From: Mesostigma viride
Taxonomy: Eukaryota; Streptophyta; Mesostigmatophyceae; Mesostigmatales; Mesostigmataceae
Length of the DNA stretch: 64,000 bases
Reading direction: 5' to 3'
NCBI GenBank assembly: GCA_009746045.1
Contig: RPFO01000934.1
Span: 609,101-673,100 of the forward strand
The translations under genes and the position numbers were made by a program. Below are positions 35,572 to 44,785 of the stretch, piece after piece (within the stretch, counting starts at the first letter, position 1; every line of letters begins with the position of its first letter). The notes below the pieces were generated by a model, which saw nothing but the letters and a program-made list of their open reading frames with translations, ran no database searches and had not been told where the DNA came from.

Positions 35572-35805
35572 ATGCGCACAAGGAGGGCCGGGTTTGACCG
35601 CATGAGGGAGAGCTGGTTTCAAACAGGGAGGGCTGGGTTTGACAGCATAAGGGAGAGCTGGTTTCAAACAGGGAGGGCTGGGTTTGACAGCATAAGGGAG
35701 AGCTGGTTTCAAACAGGGAGGGCTGGGTTTGACAGCATAAGGACGGGTGCGGGTACAGGGCTCCCAGAAAAAATATCTAACCCCCATGGTATAGAGGATA
35801 TCTAG
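35572..35805. repeat. 45-bp tandem repeat near the palindrome centre
   Basis: Three full units and one partial of about 45 bp (GAGAGCTGGTTTCAAACAGG then GAGGGCTGGGTTTGACAGCA) at about 35,580-35,742, mirrored at about 35,995-36,157. The period keeps a frame open, but no start context or similar protein suggests coding. Confidence 0.85.
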
Positions 35806-36293
35806 GGTTTCCCAACTCACCCCTGTCCCCATGGGACCATGGGAGATGGTCCCGGCCCCATCAGAACGCGTTCTGATGGGGCCGGGACCATCTCCCATGG
35901 TCCCATGGGGACAGGGGTGAGTTGGGAAACCCTAGATATCCTCTATACCATGGGGGTTAGATATTTTTTCTGGGAGCCCTGTACCCGCACCCGTCCTTAT
36001 GCTGTCAAACCCAGCCCTCCCTGTTTGAAACCAGCTCTCCCTTATGCTGTCAAACCCAGCCCTCCCTGTTTGAAACCAGCTCTCCCTTATGCTGTCAAAC
36101 CCAGCCCTCCCTGTTTGAAACCAGCTCTCCCTCATGCGGTCAAACCCGGCCCTCCTTGTGCGCATCCCGGGCCTGTCACCTCTGCGGTGATGGGCCCTTC
36201 TTTGCTTTGGGACTGTCTACCAATGGCACAGTGACGCGTGGCATGTCAGACATGCATTGGATGAGGGAACTTGTCATTAGCATTCGGTGTTCG

Positions 36294-37277
36294 TTATGCT
36301 ACGGGGTCAGGTGCGTCCGGCAGCTTCTCGTACTCCGCCATCCTCCTCCTGCACTGGTCTATGCCGTCGTCCACGCCCTTGGACTGGTTGCAGCTCACGT
36401 GCAGCCACCTGTAGTTGTCGGGGAAGTACGCCCGGTTCAGCGTGTCGATCTTGTCGGGAGACGGCTTCAGCTCCAGCTCGGGCGGCGCGTGCAGGGACAT
36501 CAGACCGCCGCAGTGGGCGCAGGCCCATCCTTGCGCCTCCAGCTTCCTCACGCCATCCAGCAGGTACCCAGACAGGTCCCGCTCGCCGTGAGCCGTACTC
36601 TGCCAGCTCAGGGGCAGGTCCTTCTTCACCCTGGAGTCCGCGGACGTCAGGCACCCCTTCACGTGCTGCCACGCCTCCGGCTCCACGCCGGCCGGGCATT
36701 CCCCGCCCCCCCAGGAGCGGGGAGGGGGCTTCGCCTTCGGCGCGCTCTCCGGCGCGACCTCGGGGAAGGGGAGAACCGGCACCTTGGGGCCGCTGGGGAT
36801 CGCCACCCCCTTCCGGGCGCGCAGGTACTCCTCCTCCGTCCTCAGGTGGCGCAACTCGTCCGCCTCGGAGTCCAGAGGTCCCGCCCTGCACAGACCGCAC
36901 CGCCACTCCGGGGGCCAGCCCGAGGCCGATCCGGTCAGCGAGAGCCCGGCGCTGCTCGGGTGCGGCGAGGGGACCAGGAGGCCCAAGGGCTCCGGCGCGC
37001 CGAAGAAGCGGAGGGGCGTCCGGCACTCGGCGCACTTGCCGGTCCAGCGGTCGTAAGCCGCCGCCTCGCTCAGAGGCTTGAACCTCCTCTGCGTCTTACC
37101 GCACTTGTACCGCCAGTCCGAGTTGAACTTCCTCACCACGCGGTGCACGCCCATCTTCTTGCGCATGTGGGCTATCTTCTTGCAGCTCTCGATCTCGTTC
37201 AGCAGGTTCATGCGCTGGAACGCGGGGGTCGTCATCTTCTTTTCTCGCCTATCGCCGCTGTTATCATACCCCCACAT
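36294..37277 (-). CDS. HNH endonuclease-like protein (right arm copy, intact)
   Basis: 327 residues from the ATG at 37277 (MWGYDNSGDRREKK). An ATG 14 codons later (MTTPAFQRMN) is an alternative start. The C-terminal 75 residues carry an HNH-type site: C253-x2-C256, DKIDTLNRAYFPDN (about 275-287) and H293-V-S-C-N-x2-S-K, which is the pattern of zinc-containing HNH nucleases where the Asp, His and Asn positions bind the metal and the scissile phosphate. Two further CxxC pairs (CAEC near 75, CGLC near 120) suggest extra zinc modules. The N-terminal part is basic and helical. In mobile elements and viruses such enzymes cut DNA for homing, mobility or genome processing. Its location in a terminal palindrome would suit a role in ends or insertion. 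That is inference. Confidence 0.75.
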   Translation of the reverse strand: MWGYDNSGDRREKKMTTPAFQRMNLLNEIESCKKIAHMRKKMGVHRVVRKFNSDWRYKCGKTQRRFKPLSEAAAYDRWTGKCAECRTPLRFFGAPEPLGLLVPSPHPSSAGLSLTGSASGWPPEWRCGLCRAGPLDSEADELRHLRTEEEYLRARKGVAIPSGPKVPVLPFPEVAPESAPKAKPPPRSWGGGECPAGVEPEAWQHVKGCLTSADSRVKKDLPLSWQSTAHGERDLSGYLLDGVRKLEAQGWACAHCGGLMSLHAPPELELKPSPDKIDTLNRAYFPDNYRWLHVSCNQSKGVDDGIDQCRRRMAEYEKLPDAPDPVA

Positions 37278-37352
37278 TTTATTCCCTCTCCCGTAAGCGC
37301 GACCCCCTCCCAACCCCGGCCCGAGGGGCGCCGGGACTTAGACTTGCCGCGG

Positions 37353-37742
37353 TCACTTACCCGCCGGGCCCAGGGTCGCCGGGCCGGCCAGCACCACACC
37401 CCCGTCGCGGACCACCCACATGGCCATCGGGGTGGTCCATTTGTACTCAGGGGGCAGCTTCACGCCCTTCAGGGTGCACAGGATCAGCATCGCGTCGTCG
37501 CTCAGGGGCTCGTCGAACATCCTCGGCGGGTCCTCCCACTCCTCCTTCTTCTCCTCCCTCTCGTGGCACCCGCGGCAGACCAGGCACGGGGCGACGACGT
37601 CGCCGTACACGCTCGGGATCAGACCGCGCAGGTACCCGCGGACGTCCGCGTCCACCCTGGTGGGGTCCGGGTCCCAGCCCTCCAGCGGGATGCCGCGCCG
37701 GCAGTCGTGGCAGGTCAGGACGTCCTCCAGAGTCGTCCCCAT
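37353..37742 (-). CDS. Small CxxC protein (right arm copy)
   Basis: Identical in sequence to the 129-residue protein at 33998-34387, transcribed toward the palindrome centre with the HNH gene 75 bp downstream of it. Likely zinc-binding through C11/C14 and C53/C56/C59. Function unknown. Confidence 0.6.
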   Translation of the reverse strand: MGTTLEDVLTCHDCRRGIPLEGWDPDPTRVDADVRGYLRGLIPSVYGDVVAPCLVCRGCHEREEKKEEWEDPPRMFDEPLSDDAMLILCTLKGVKLPPEYKWTTPMAMWVVRDGGVVLAGPATLGPAGK

Positions 37743-38454
37743 CTCTCTCGATCTCCCTTACCATGACCCCACATAATATTCCCGCCCCCTAAGCGCGACC
37801 CCCTCCCAACCCCGGCCCGGGGGGCGCCGGGACGCAGACTGGAACGGGAGAACCCGGGTCGACTCGACAGAAAGAAGCCCGACCGAAACCACGCATTCTC
37901 ATCCACCCTCGACCCCCCACCCGCCCGCGCCACCCCTCCAGGAGGGAAAAGGACGTTTCAAACACATCCAGACTCGGGGCGCGACGGACCCGGGACGGGG
38001 GGCGAGCGAACCTGCCGCCACCTCTCCCGCCGCCCCCGACCATCGGAGGTGGAGTGGATTCTCGTGCACGACTTCTTTTTCAGCCACCCCGGGAAATATT
38101 ATTCCTGTATATATAGCCCTATATATAGCCTATACCCTTTGCAATTTTTCATTACCCATATAATTATTTTTGAAAGAGTCTAAAAAAGAAGTAGTGCAAG
38201 AGAATCCAAGCAAGCGTCGCCCATCGGGAGGGCCGGGGCGGGGGGCGAGTGAAATTGGCGGGGCCTATCCGGCCCCTCTCGCCGGTCGGAGGTGGATTAC
38301 CTTCTCCCCCTCGTTTGCCCCTTCGCCGCCTCCCGGGGCCGGGACAGGCGACGGCGGCGGTGGAGATTACAGGACTTCTGTTCGGACCGGGGGCTCCGGG
38401 GGGTCCAAGGGGTCTAGGGGGTCTAGGGGGACTGGGGGCTGCAGAGGCTCTGGG

Positions 38455-38545
38455 GGGGTAGCTCACGTAGTTGCTGGGAAGGCTTTAGGGTGGCTTTCAC
38501 CGTGGCTAAGGCACCCCTAAACCCTTCCCAGCAACTGCGTGAGTG
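38455..38545. repeat. Imperfect inverted repeat at the inner palindrome end
   Basis: GTAGCTCACGTAGTTGCTGG plus GAAGGCTTTAGGGTG pairs with CACCCCTAAACCCTTCCCAG plus CAACTGCGTGAGTGAC across a loop of about 20 nt (GCTTTCACCGTGGCTAAGG). Mismatches are few. The CAGCAACT-CGTGAG core also forms the outer end at 33,264. This looks like a terminal or recombination site that occurs three times. Confidence 0.7.
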
Positions 38546-38809
38546 ACCCCCTCTTTTCCCCCTGTTCCCCCCTGCGTGTCCCCCCCGTTCCGCGCCGAGT
38601 GCTTGGGGACCCCGCAGCGTGTCCCCCCCGTTCCGCGCCGAGTGCTTGTCTGTTTCCCTGTTCCCCCCGCGCGCGAGTCCGTGATCGAGAGTACGAGTGT
38701 GCGAGTGTGTGAGTACGTCGGCAAGTCCGTGTCAGTCTCCGCTGGCGGTGTGCGTGCGTTTATGGTCGCGCTAAAATAATCTCGCGGTTCGTCATATCAG
38801 TGGCGCGCC
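38546..38809. other. Short leader with a direct repeat
   Basis: GTGTCCCCCCCGTTCCGCGC then CGAGTGCTTG occurs twice (about 38,576 and 38,621). No gene is seen. It precedes the first unique virus-like gene. Confidence 0.5.
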
Positions 38810-39926
38810 ATGATGCATCCGGTGTCGTTGTCCGAGGCGCGTCTGATGTGCGAGTTCGTGGGCGCGTGCGTGCAGCCGTCGTCGCACATCCAGGAGTGGC
38901 CGGCGGCGGGCAAGCTGGCGGACGCCTTCAACGCGTTCCTCGCGGCGAAGGGTCTGCCCCCGTACGCCGCGTCCCGGCTGGCGGGCCCCTGCCCGGTGGC
39001 GGACGACCTGGCCCTGTGGTCCGGCGTGCTGGCGGGCAAGGGGGGCGTGCTGATGCACGTGGCGGGGGTCGCTGGGGGCGAGAGCGGGGGTGGTACTGGG
39101 CGCAGAACGTGTCGCTGGTCCATCCGGCCCCGTGCCCTCGGACGGGGAGGTGAAGCCGTTCCCCCCTTGGTTCAACGGGGAGCGTTTCCTGGCTGCCCGC
39201 GAGGCGGGCAAGAGGCGCGAGGAGATGCGCAGGTGGGTGAGCGCGTACGCGGGCGAGCACGGGCTGTTCGCGGAGATCACGGAGGAGGAGGAGTCGTTCC
39301 TGGAGGAGTGCCACGGCTACCCCGAGGGCGAGATGGCGGACCTGAAGGGCCTGCGCGAGATCCGCGCGCACATGGCGAAGGCGGGCGGCGCGCCCCCCGC
39401 GTGGATGAACGAGCGCGTCCGCGAGATCCGCGAGCGGCTCACGGCGGCGTTCAGCCGCAAGCAGGGTTCGTCCTCGCGCTGGCGCCTGCGCGACAACCAG
39501 GCGGGCGACGCGCTGACGGCACGGCTGAAGTGGCGGTCGGCGGAGGAGGAGGAGCACGACCTGCAGGGGTCGGGCGAGGCGCGGGGCGGGCGCGAGGAGG
39601 AGGGCAAGGAGCGCGAGGCGGCGGCGCTGGACACGTACCTGCGGCTGTTCCTGCAGCACAGCGACCTGGTGGTCCTGGAACGCGGCGGGCGCCTGCCGCT
39701 GGCGGAGTTCCGCCGCCTGTTCTTCGTGGAGTACCTCCAGAACGGCAGCCGCATGACGCGGCGAGTGCCCAACGCGGACCTGGCCGCCCTGCTGGCCCCC
39801 CACGGGGTCGCCGTGACAGGAAACGTGCGCATGGGCAGCGGGGAGGAGGAGAAGCGCACGGTGTGGGTGACGGGGGTGGCCCGGAGGGCGCTAGGAACGA
39901 CGCGTAATAATAATAATGATGAATAA
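38810..39926 (+). CDS. Unknown virus-like protein, frameshifted
   Basis: The N-terminal part (38810 to about 39085) reads MMHPVSLSEARLMCEFVGAC and continues. The frame then shifts by one base among G runs at 39065-39095, and the long remainder (to 39926) is a charged helical protein ending in GTTRNNNNDE. The last 90 residues (FLQHSDLVVLERGGRLPLAE, FRRLFFVEYLQNG, VWVTGVARR) resemble in outline the C-terminal winged-helix part of D5-type primase-helicases or replication-linked proteins, but no helicase motifs are present, so I would not assign it. The stop is followed at once by AATAATAATAATGATGAATAAA, a likely polyadenylation signal. Whether the shift is real or an error is open. Confidence 0.5.
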
Positions 39927-39968
39927 AACCTCGATGGATGCAATACAGTGAGCGCAAATGCACGGTAT

Positions 39969-41021
39969 TCAGCGCCGCCTCCGCACGGCACTCTGTGGCC
40001 TCCTGACCCGCCTGGCGGCGGTGGGGTGGCCGGGGTCCGGTGGCGAGGGCGGTGGCGGGCCGTAGTTGTCCATCCACCATCGGTAGGCCGCTTCCGGGTC
40101 CGCCCCCGCCTTGCCTTTGTCCCGGTGGCGCCTCTCCTGCTCGCTGGCGGGTGGGGGGACGAGCCAGCTGGGGTCGGCGGGTATCTGTTGTGGCAGTTCC
40201 GGCTGGGGAGGAGGAGGGCTTTGTCGTCGAGAAGGACCGGCTTCCGTGGCGGCGGATCTCTTCGGCCAACGTATGTGACGATGACGCTCCCTCCAATAGC
40301 GCTTTTGGACTTCGTGATTCGTCTCCTGCCCTTCCTCGGCGGTTTTTTGAAGCCATTTGTTGTGGCGGGCCAGTTCTTTTTTTACCCATGCAATGTCGTT
40401 GGGGTCTTCGCTCTTCCATCGTTCAGATTCTTGTTTACGCCTTTCCTTAGTCCTGGCCCGTTCTTTTTTCACCCATGCGATGTCGTCTGGGTCTTGGCTC
40501 TTCCATCGTTCGGCGCGTCGTTCCCTCCGTTTCCGATTTTGGACTTCGCGATTCGTCTCCTGCCCTTCTCTCTTGTAGCTGGCCCGGGCTTTGAGATTGT
40601 TGGCTTCCGATCGTGCGATGTCGTCGGGATCCTTTCTCTTTTTCAGTTCAGCGTATCTTTCCCGGGCTTTACGATTTTTTGCTTCTCTTTGTGTTTCCTG
40701 CCTCTGCGCCTGTTGCCGCCCGCCCTCCTCGTCACCATCCTGGGCGGATCGCTCCTTCTCGTACGCGTCCATGTCGAAAAAAACGTGATCGGCTTTGTCG
40801 AGTCCCTCGGGCATCCCGGGCGTGTTAAGCGGGTCACCGGGCTCCTCGAAGCGGGCCAGCTCGTCCATGTCAAGGGCCCCCAGCTCGTCCATGTCAAGGC
40901 CCCCCACCTCATCCATGTCTAGGCCCACCAGCTCGTCCAGGTCCAGGTCCCCCAGGCCGTCGTCGTCTCCCGGATCGTCCGCCCGCACCCTGTGTCTTCG
41001 GGTCGCTCTCCGCCGCGCCAT
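39969..41021 (-). CDS. Charged-repeat protein, paralogue 1
   Basis: 350 residues from MARRRATRRHRVRADDPGDD, chosen because the neighbouring paralogue starts the same way. An acidic segment repeats LDMDELGALDMDELARFEE-like units. A basic helical part follows with three to four repeats of about 35 residues around DPDDIAWVKKERARTKERR and EGQETNREVQNRK. A Pro-rich tail then ends in a conserved block (DPEAAYRWWMDNYGPPPPSP). No enzyme motif is seen. The alternating acid and base layout with repeats suggests a nucleic-acid-packing or scaffold role, which is guesswork. Confidence 0.65.
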   Translation of the reverse strand: MARRRATRRHRVRADDPGDDDGLGDLDLDELVGLDMDEVGGLDMDELGALDMDELARFEEPGDPLNTPGMPEGLDKADHVFFDMDAYEKERSAQDGDEEGGRQQAQRQETQREAKNRKARERYAELKKRKDPDDIARSEANNLKARASYKREGQETNREVQNRKRRERRAERWKSQDPDDIAWVKKERARTKERRKQESERWKSEDPNDIAWVKKELARHNKWLQKTAEEGQETNHEVQKRYWRERHRHIRWPKRSAATEAGPSRRQSPPPPQPELPQQIPADPSWLVPPPASEQERRHRDKGKAGADPEAAYRWWMDNYGPPPPSPPDPGHPTAARRVRRPQSAVRRRR

Positions 41022-41044
41022 GTTTTGATACATGTCTGAGAATT

Positions 41045-42184
41045 TTATCGGGCTCGCGCCCTTCTGACCCGCCTGGCGGCGGTGGGGTGGCCGGGGTCCG
41101 GTGGCGAGGGCGGTGGCGGGCCGTAGTTGTCCATCCACCATCGGTAGGCCGCTTCCGGGTCCGCCCCCGCCTTGCCTTTGTCCCGGTGGCGCCTCTCCTG
41201 CTCGCTGGCGGGTGGGGGGACGAGCCAGCTGGGGTCGGCGGGTATCTGTTGTTGTTGTGGCGGTTCCGGCGGGGGAGGAGGAGGGCTTTGTCGTCGAGAG
41301 GGACCGCTTTCCGTGGCGGATCTCTTCGCCATCCGTGCGCGACGCTGGTAGTCCCTAATCTTGGCCCGTTGTTTTTCCACCCATTCAACGGCGGCTGGGT
41401 CTTTGCTCTTTCTCAGTTCGGCGCGTAAATCCCTCCATTTGCGATTTTTTAATTCGCGATTCGTCTCCTGCCCTTCCCCGGCGTTTTTTTCAAGCCATTG
41501 TCGACTGTAGGTCCGTCGATTGTTGGCCCGTGCAATGTCGTCGGGGTCCTTGCTATTTCTCAGTTCGAAGAGTCGTTTACTCCTTTCCTTATACCTGGCC
41601 CGTTCTTTTTCCACCCATGCGATATCGTCTGGGTCTTTGCTCTTCCATCGTGCGGCGCGTAGTTCCCTCCATTTGCGATTTTTAACATCACGATTCGTCT
41701 CCTGCCCTTCCTTGGCAATTTTTTCACGCCATCGTCTACTCGAGGCCCGTATACTTTCTAACGATGCGATGTCGTCGGGGTTCTTTCTCTTTTTCAGTTC
41801 AGCGTATCTTTCCCTCCTTCTGCGATTGGTGGCTTCTCTTTGTGTTTCCTGCCTCTGCGCCTGTTGCCGCCCGCCCCCCTCCTCGTCACCATCCTGGGCG
41901 GATCGCTCCAGGTCGAAAAAAACGTGATCGGCTTTGTCGAGTCCCTCGGGCATCCCGGGCGTGTTAAGCGGGTCACCGGGCTCCTCGAAGCGGGCCAGCT
42001 CGTCCATGTCAAGGCCCCCCAGCTCGTCCATGTCTAGGCCCCCCAGCTCGTCCATGTCAAGCCCCCCCACCTCGTCCATGTCTAGGCCCACCAGCTCGTC
42101 CAGGCCCAGGTCCCCCAGGCCGTCGTCGTCTCCCGGATCGTCCGCCCGCACCCTGTGTCTTCGGGTCGCTCTCCGCCGCGCCAT
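41045..42184 (-). CDS. Charged-repeat protein, paralogue 2
   Basis: 379 residues from MARRRATRRHRVRADDPGDD. The frame is open 14 codons further upstream. Same architecture as its neighbour: acidic LDMDELGGLDMDELGGL repeats, basic repeats around KSKDPDDIAWVEKERARY and EGQETNRDVKNRKWREL, and a Pro-rich tail with RWWMDNYGPPPPSPPDPGHP. The first and last roughly 200 bp of the two genes are almost identical, while the middle has diverged and this copy has one repeat more. The pair lies head to tail with only 23 bp between stop and the next start. Confidence 0.65.
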   Translation of the reverse strand: MARRRATRRHRVRADDPGDDDGLGDLGLDELVGLDMDEVGGLDMDELGGLDMDELGGLDMDELARFEEPGDPLNTPGMPEGLDKADHVFFDLERSAQDGDEEGGGRQQAQRQETQREATNRRRRERYAELKKRKNPDDIASLESIRASSRRWREKIAKEGQETNRDVKNRKWRELRAARWKSKDPDDIAWVEKERARYKERSKRLFELRNSKDPDDIARANNRRTYSRQWLEKNAGEGQETNRELKNRKWRDLRAELRKSKDPAAVEWVEKQRAKIRDYQRRARMAKRSATESGPSRRQSPPPPPPEPPQQQQIPADPSWLVPPPASEQERRHRDKGKAGADPEAAYRWWMDNYGPPPPSPPDPGHPTAARRVRRARAR

Positions 42185-42239
42185 GTCCTCGAGTACACCC
42201 GGCTGCGAAAATATTTCATCCTCCACAGGGTCACATCAT

Positions 42240-42577
42240 ATGTGAAGGCACCTCCGCAAACGTTTTTGACGCGGTGAAAACCGGCCCCAACGAGGACCGC
42301 GGCATCTGGATCCACACCAAGCCACCCCCTAGGGATGTGGATCAGCCCATATTTCTGGAGCTGGCCAATATTTCCGTGTTTTGTGATCACTTCCGTTTCC
42401 ATGGTCAGGGGCGAGGAGGATACAGTACTGGAGAAGCTCGGGCCCGGTTTGGGCGTGCTGGGGTACTACGAGGAGGCAAGGGAGTACAGGGGCCTGGAGT
42501 TTGCCGGGCCCAATAAACGCCTGATGGGCGCGAACAGGTGTTTCAATCGCGAGGGCCGCGCAAGACTGGCCGCTTGA
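42240..42577 (+). pseudogene. Decayed KilA-N gene fragment
   Basis: CEGTSANVFDAVKTGPNEDR followed by GIWIHTK matches the region of the next gene that reads KTGPVDERGVWVHPE. The helix after it is degraded and the frame changes near 42,400, ending as GRARLAA at 42,577. There is no start codon in context. It is a partial duplicate of the intact gene at 42685. Confidence 0.6.
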
Positions 42578-42684
42578 TTGGCCACGATCGCCGTGCCCTG
42601 AAATGGGATCTACCCTTGGTGCATAATGGGCAAGGAATGCGTTTAAAACATCCTATTTATTATGGATTCATACACGAATAAAGG

Positions 42685-43728
42685 ATGGCTCTCATGAGCA
42701 GCTCGACCCTCTTTACGCATGCACTTTTCAACTTGGCAAAAGAGACCGACCGTATGTGGATATTCACTTTGAAGCCTTCATCGTCTTTCCAGGTAGATCC
42801 GACAAAGGAGATAAAAGTGAGAAAAAGTGACAGGATGATCCATGCACAGGACCTCACGCTTGCAGCTTCTAATGGGCAGAAACGGTTCGAAAGCTGGTTT
42901 CGCCTCGATGGTTCAAAGGCCTTCATCGCAGCCTTGCAGAGGCACCGGGAGGTAGAACACATATCTGCGTTCTATACTGGCGAGGTCACGAGTACCACAA
43001 AGACCGGGCCCGTCGACGAGCGCGGTGTTTGGGTACACCCCGAACTGGTGGGGCAGCTGGCCATGTGGATCAGCCACGACTTTGCTGTGCTGGCAACGAG
43101 CTGGGTGAACCGTATCATGGCGGGTGACATCACGATGATGCAGGTGGTGCGCGACGCCCATGACAGGACGCACGGCACGACCACGACGGTGGCGATCCGC
43201 ACGGAGCTGGCCAACGGGCGCAAGGTGCCTGATTACGCCCCCCCGGTGCGCACGCTGGAGCCCGCCATGCGCGTGGGGTGCAAGGACCTGCAGCACCAAC
43301 TGGGCGACCTGGTGAGCTCGGTCGTCCCCAAGGAGCGCGTGGGGGGCGTGATGGCCTTCCTGGGGGACAAGGTGGCTGAGGCTGCCACCGGCGTGACCGC
43401 GGCCTCGTTGAGGGAGCTGAACCACGTGAAGACGGGCAGCGCCCGAGACCTGATGAACGAAGAGCAGCTGGCGAACGCTTCCTTTTTCATGAGGAAGGTC
43501 ATGTTGCGCGCCAAGGAGGCCGGTCAGAGGGCGGACCTGCACGACATCGGGCTCTCTGTCAGACGGGACATGGCCCCGTTCGTGGTGCCGGCGCGGGGTG
43601 CGACGGCCCCGGAGACGGTGGCGGCCCACCGCCAGCAGATGAAGGATGACCTGGCTCTGACTCGCCCGCTGAACCAGGAGCGGTTCGCATGGCGCGGCGG
43701 GGGGGCGCAGAAGAGGGTGCGGTCGTGA
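42685..43728 (+). CDS. KilA-N domain protein
   Basis: 347 residues. Residues about 50-145 form a KilA-N domain: the DLTLAASNGQKRFESWFRLD segment with Trp71, then RGVWVHPELVGQLAMWISHD and FAVLATSWVNRI, where the (R/G)-x-W-V-H-P and L-A-x-W-I-S elements are diagnostic. KilA-N domains bind DNA and are common in large DNA viruses and phages of eukaryotes and bacteria. They are often multigene families. The C-terminal 200 residues are helical and unassigned (KVMLRAKEAGQRADLHDIGL). A TATTTATTATGG element lies just upstream. The adjacent fragment shows local gene duplication. Confidence 0.85.
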   Translation: MALMSSSTLFTHALFNLAKETDRMWIFTLKPSSSFQVDPTKEIKVRKSDRMIHAQDLTLAASNGQKRFESWFRLDGSKAFIAALQRHREVEHISAFYTGEVTSTTKTGPVDERGVWVHPELVGQLAMWISHDFAVLATSWVNRIMAGDITMMQVVRDAHDRTHGTTTTVAIRTELANGRKVPDYAPPVRTLEPAMRVGCKDLQHQLGDLVSSVVPKERVGGVMAFLGDKVAEAATGVTAASLRELNHVKTGSARDLMNEEQLANASFFMRKVMLRAKEAGQRADLHDIGLSVRRDMAPFVVPARGATAPETVAAHRQQMKDDLALTRPLNQERFAWRGGGAQKRVRS

Positions 43729-43899
43729 ATTTTCAGTATGAGCGGCGGTGGCACTGTCCGGGAGGGCATCCGTTGGCAGCGTCCCCTCCCTGGCAGGCTA
43801 ACGCGCGCTCGGGGGATCGAGTGTGTATATACGCGTGGGGGAGAAACAAAAAGAGGGCGGGTAACCGCGGTGGTGCATGCAAATGGAAAATGAAATTGG

Positions 43900-43980
43900 A
43901 TTGGATCACACTTTATTGCACATTATAAGAACACTTTATTGCCAGTTATCATCACCCTTTATTGCCAACATCCATTACTG
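43900..43980 (-). terminator. Triple polyadenylation-like signal
   Basis: CACTTTATTGC, CACTTTATTGCC and CCCTTTATTGCC follow each other at about 43,909, 43,933 and 43,958. On the minus strand these are three CAATAAAG-type signals just downstream of the gene ending at 44,021. Confidence 0.55.
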
Positions 43981-44020
43981 CATCCGGTTGCATCAACCGA
44001 CATGCATACAACAGGGTGAG

Positions 44021-44785
44021 CTAGTAGAGGTCGTTCCATCGGCCGATGAGGGAGCGCTCCTTGTTGTAGCGGAAGAAGGGGAACACCAGCGCGGGGCTCT
44101 GCCACATCTCCCTGCGCTCCGCCAGGCAGATGGGACACTTGAGGTCCTCTGCGGGGTCGGCGTCGTCGAGCGCGACGGCCATGCACATGGCGCATATCGA
44201 GGGGACGTGGGTGTGGTCGCCGTTCGTCACGGGCTCGTAGGCGTCCCAGCAGACCCCGTGGCAGCACGCGCACTTCCCCACCATGCGCGGGGCAAGGCTC
44301 CCCCGGCAACGATACATGTTATCGAGGCTGGCATCAATTTCCTCGCGAAAAGAGGCAGAATAAGGGGGCGACCAGAAGGGATCGACCCTGTATGGCAGCC
44401 ACGGCGACATTTCGATATGTCCCGGCAACAGCGGTTCGTAGGAGAATTCGGGGACGATCTCCATGGCGTTGCGCGTGTTGGCCGCCGGCCCCGAATTCCT
44501 CCTGGTTGATACGTAGAGCCGGATGGCCGCCTCCTTGGCGAGGGCCAGGTTGTGCACGGTGATAGCTCGCGGCGTCGAGGCGGCCGTGACGTGTTCCGAG
44601 GTGCAGAGGAGTCCTTTCGACAACCCGCGGCACTGCACGCACTGCGCGTACCTGCCACCCAGGAAATGGTTGGGATTCTTGCTCTCCCGGCACCGGCCGC
44701 ATCGTACCGGCGTGTCCATTTTCATGTCCTGCTTCATCATCATGAATTCCTCCCTTATCTTGGCGGAATCGCGCGAGGCCCCCAT
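44021..44785 (-). CDS. Zinc-binding protein with two Cys clusters
   Basis: 254 residues from MGASRDSAKIREEFMMMKQD. The N-terminal cluster is C29-x2-C32...C49-x2-C52, a zinc ribbon-like layout. The C-terminal half has KCACCHGVC, then HTHVPSICAMC, and after 15 residues KCPICLAERREMW, a Cys/His spacing that recalls a RING finger but is not canonical. If RING-like it could be a ubiquitin ligase. Otherwise it may be a zinc-dependent regulator. No family is assigned. A TATA-like GATATAGG lies about 110 bp upstream on this strand. Confidence 0.6.
   Translation of the reverse strand: MGASRDSAKIREEFMMMKQDMKMDTPVRCGRCRESKNPNHFLGGRYAQCVQCRGLSKGLLCTSEHVTAASTPRAITVHNLALAKEAAIRLYVSTRRNSGPAANTRNAMEIVPEFSYEPLLPGHIEMSPWLPYRVDPFWSPPYSASFREEIDASLDNMYRCRGSLAPRMVGKCACCHGVCWDAYEPVTNGDHTHVPSICAMCMAVALDDADPAEDLKCPICLAERREMWQSPALVFPFFRYNKERSLIGRWNDLY

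Larger units (their letters stand above)
33262..38477. repeat. Near-perfect 5.2-kb palindrome at the virus-like end
   Basis: Left arm 33262-35868 and right arm 35869-38477 are reverse complements, with the centre inside CAGAACGCGTTCTG and no spacer. I found only three differences: one G fewer in the left arm at each of two G runs (near 34,932 and 35,030) and one substitution near the outer end (33,473 against about 38,267). Each arm holds two genes (a CxxC protein and an HNH protein) and a block of 45-bp repeats near the centre. It could be an unfolded hairpin terminus of a linear genome, a head-to-head concatemer joint, or an assembly artefact. The outer end starts CCAGCAACTACGTGAGCTAC and recurs in a short inverted repeat at 38,455-38,545. 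Confidence 0.92.

Noticed and set aside
36156-37766. 536-codon plus-strand frame in the right palindrome arm
   Set aside because: Antisense of the HNH and CxxC genes. Its composition is that of a reverse-strand shadow.
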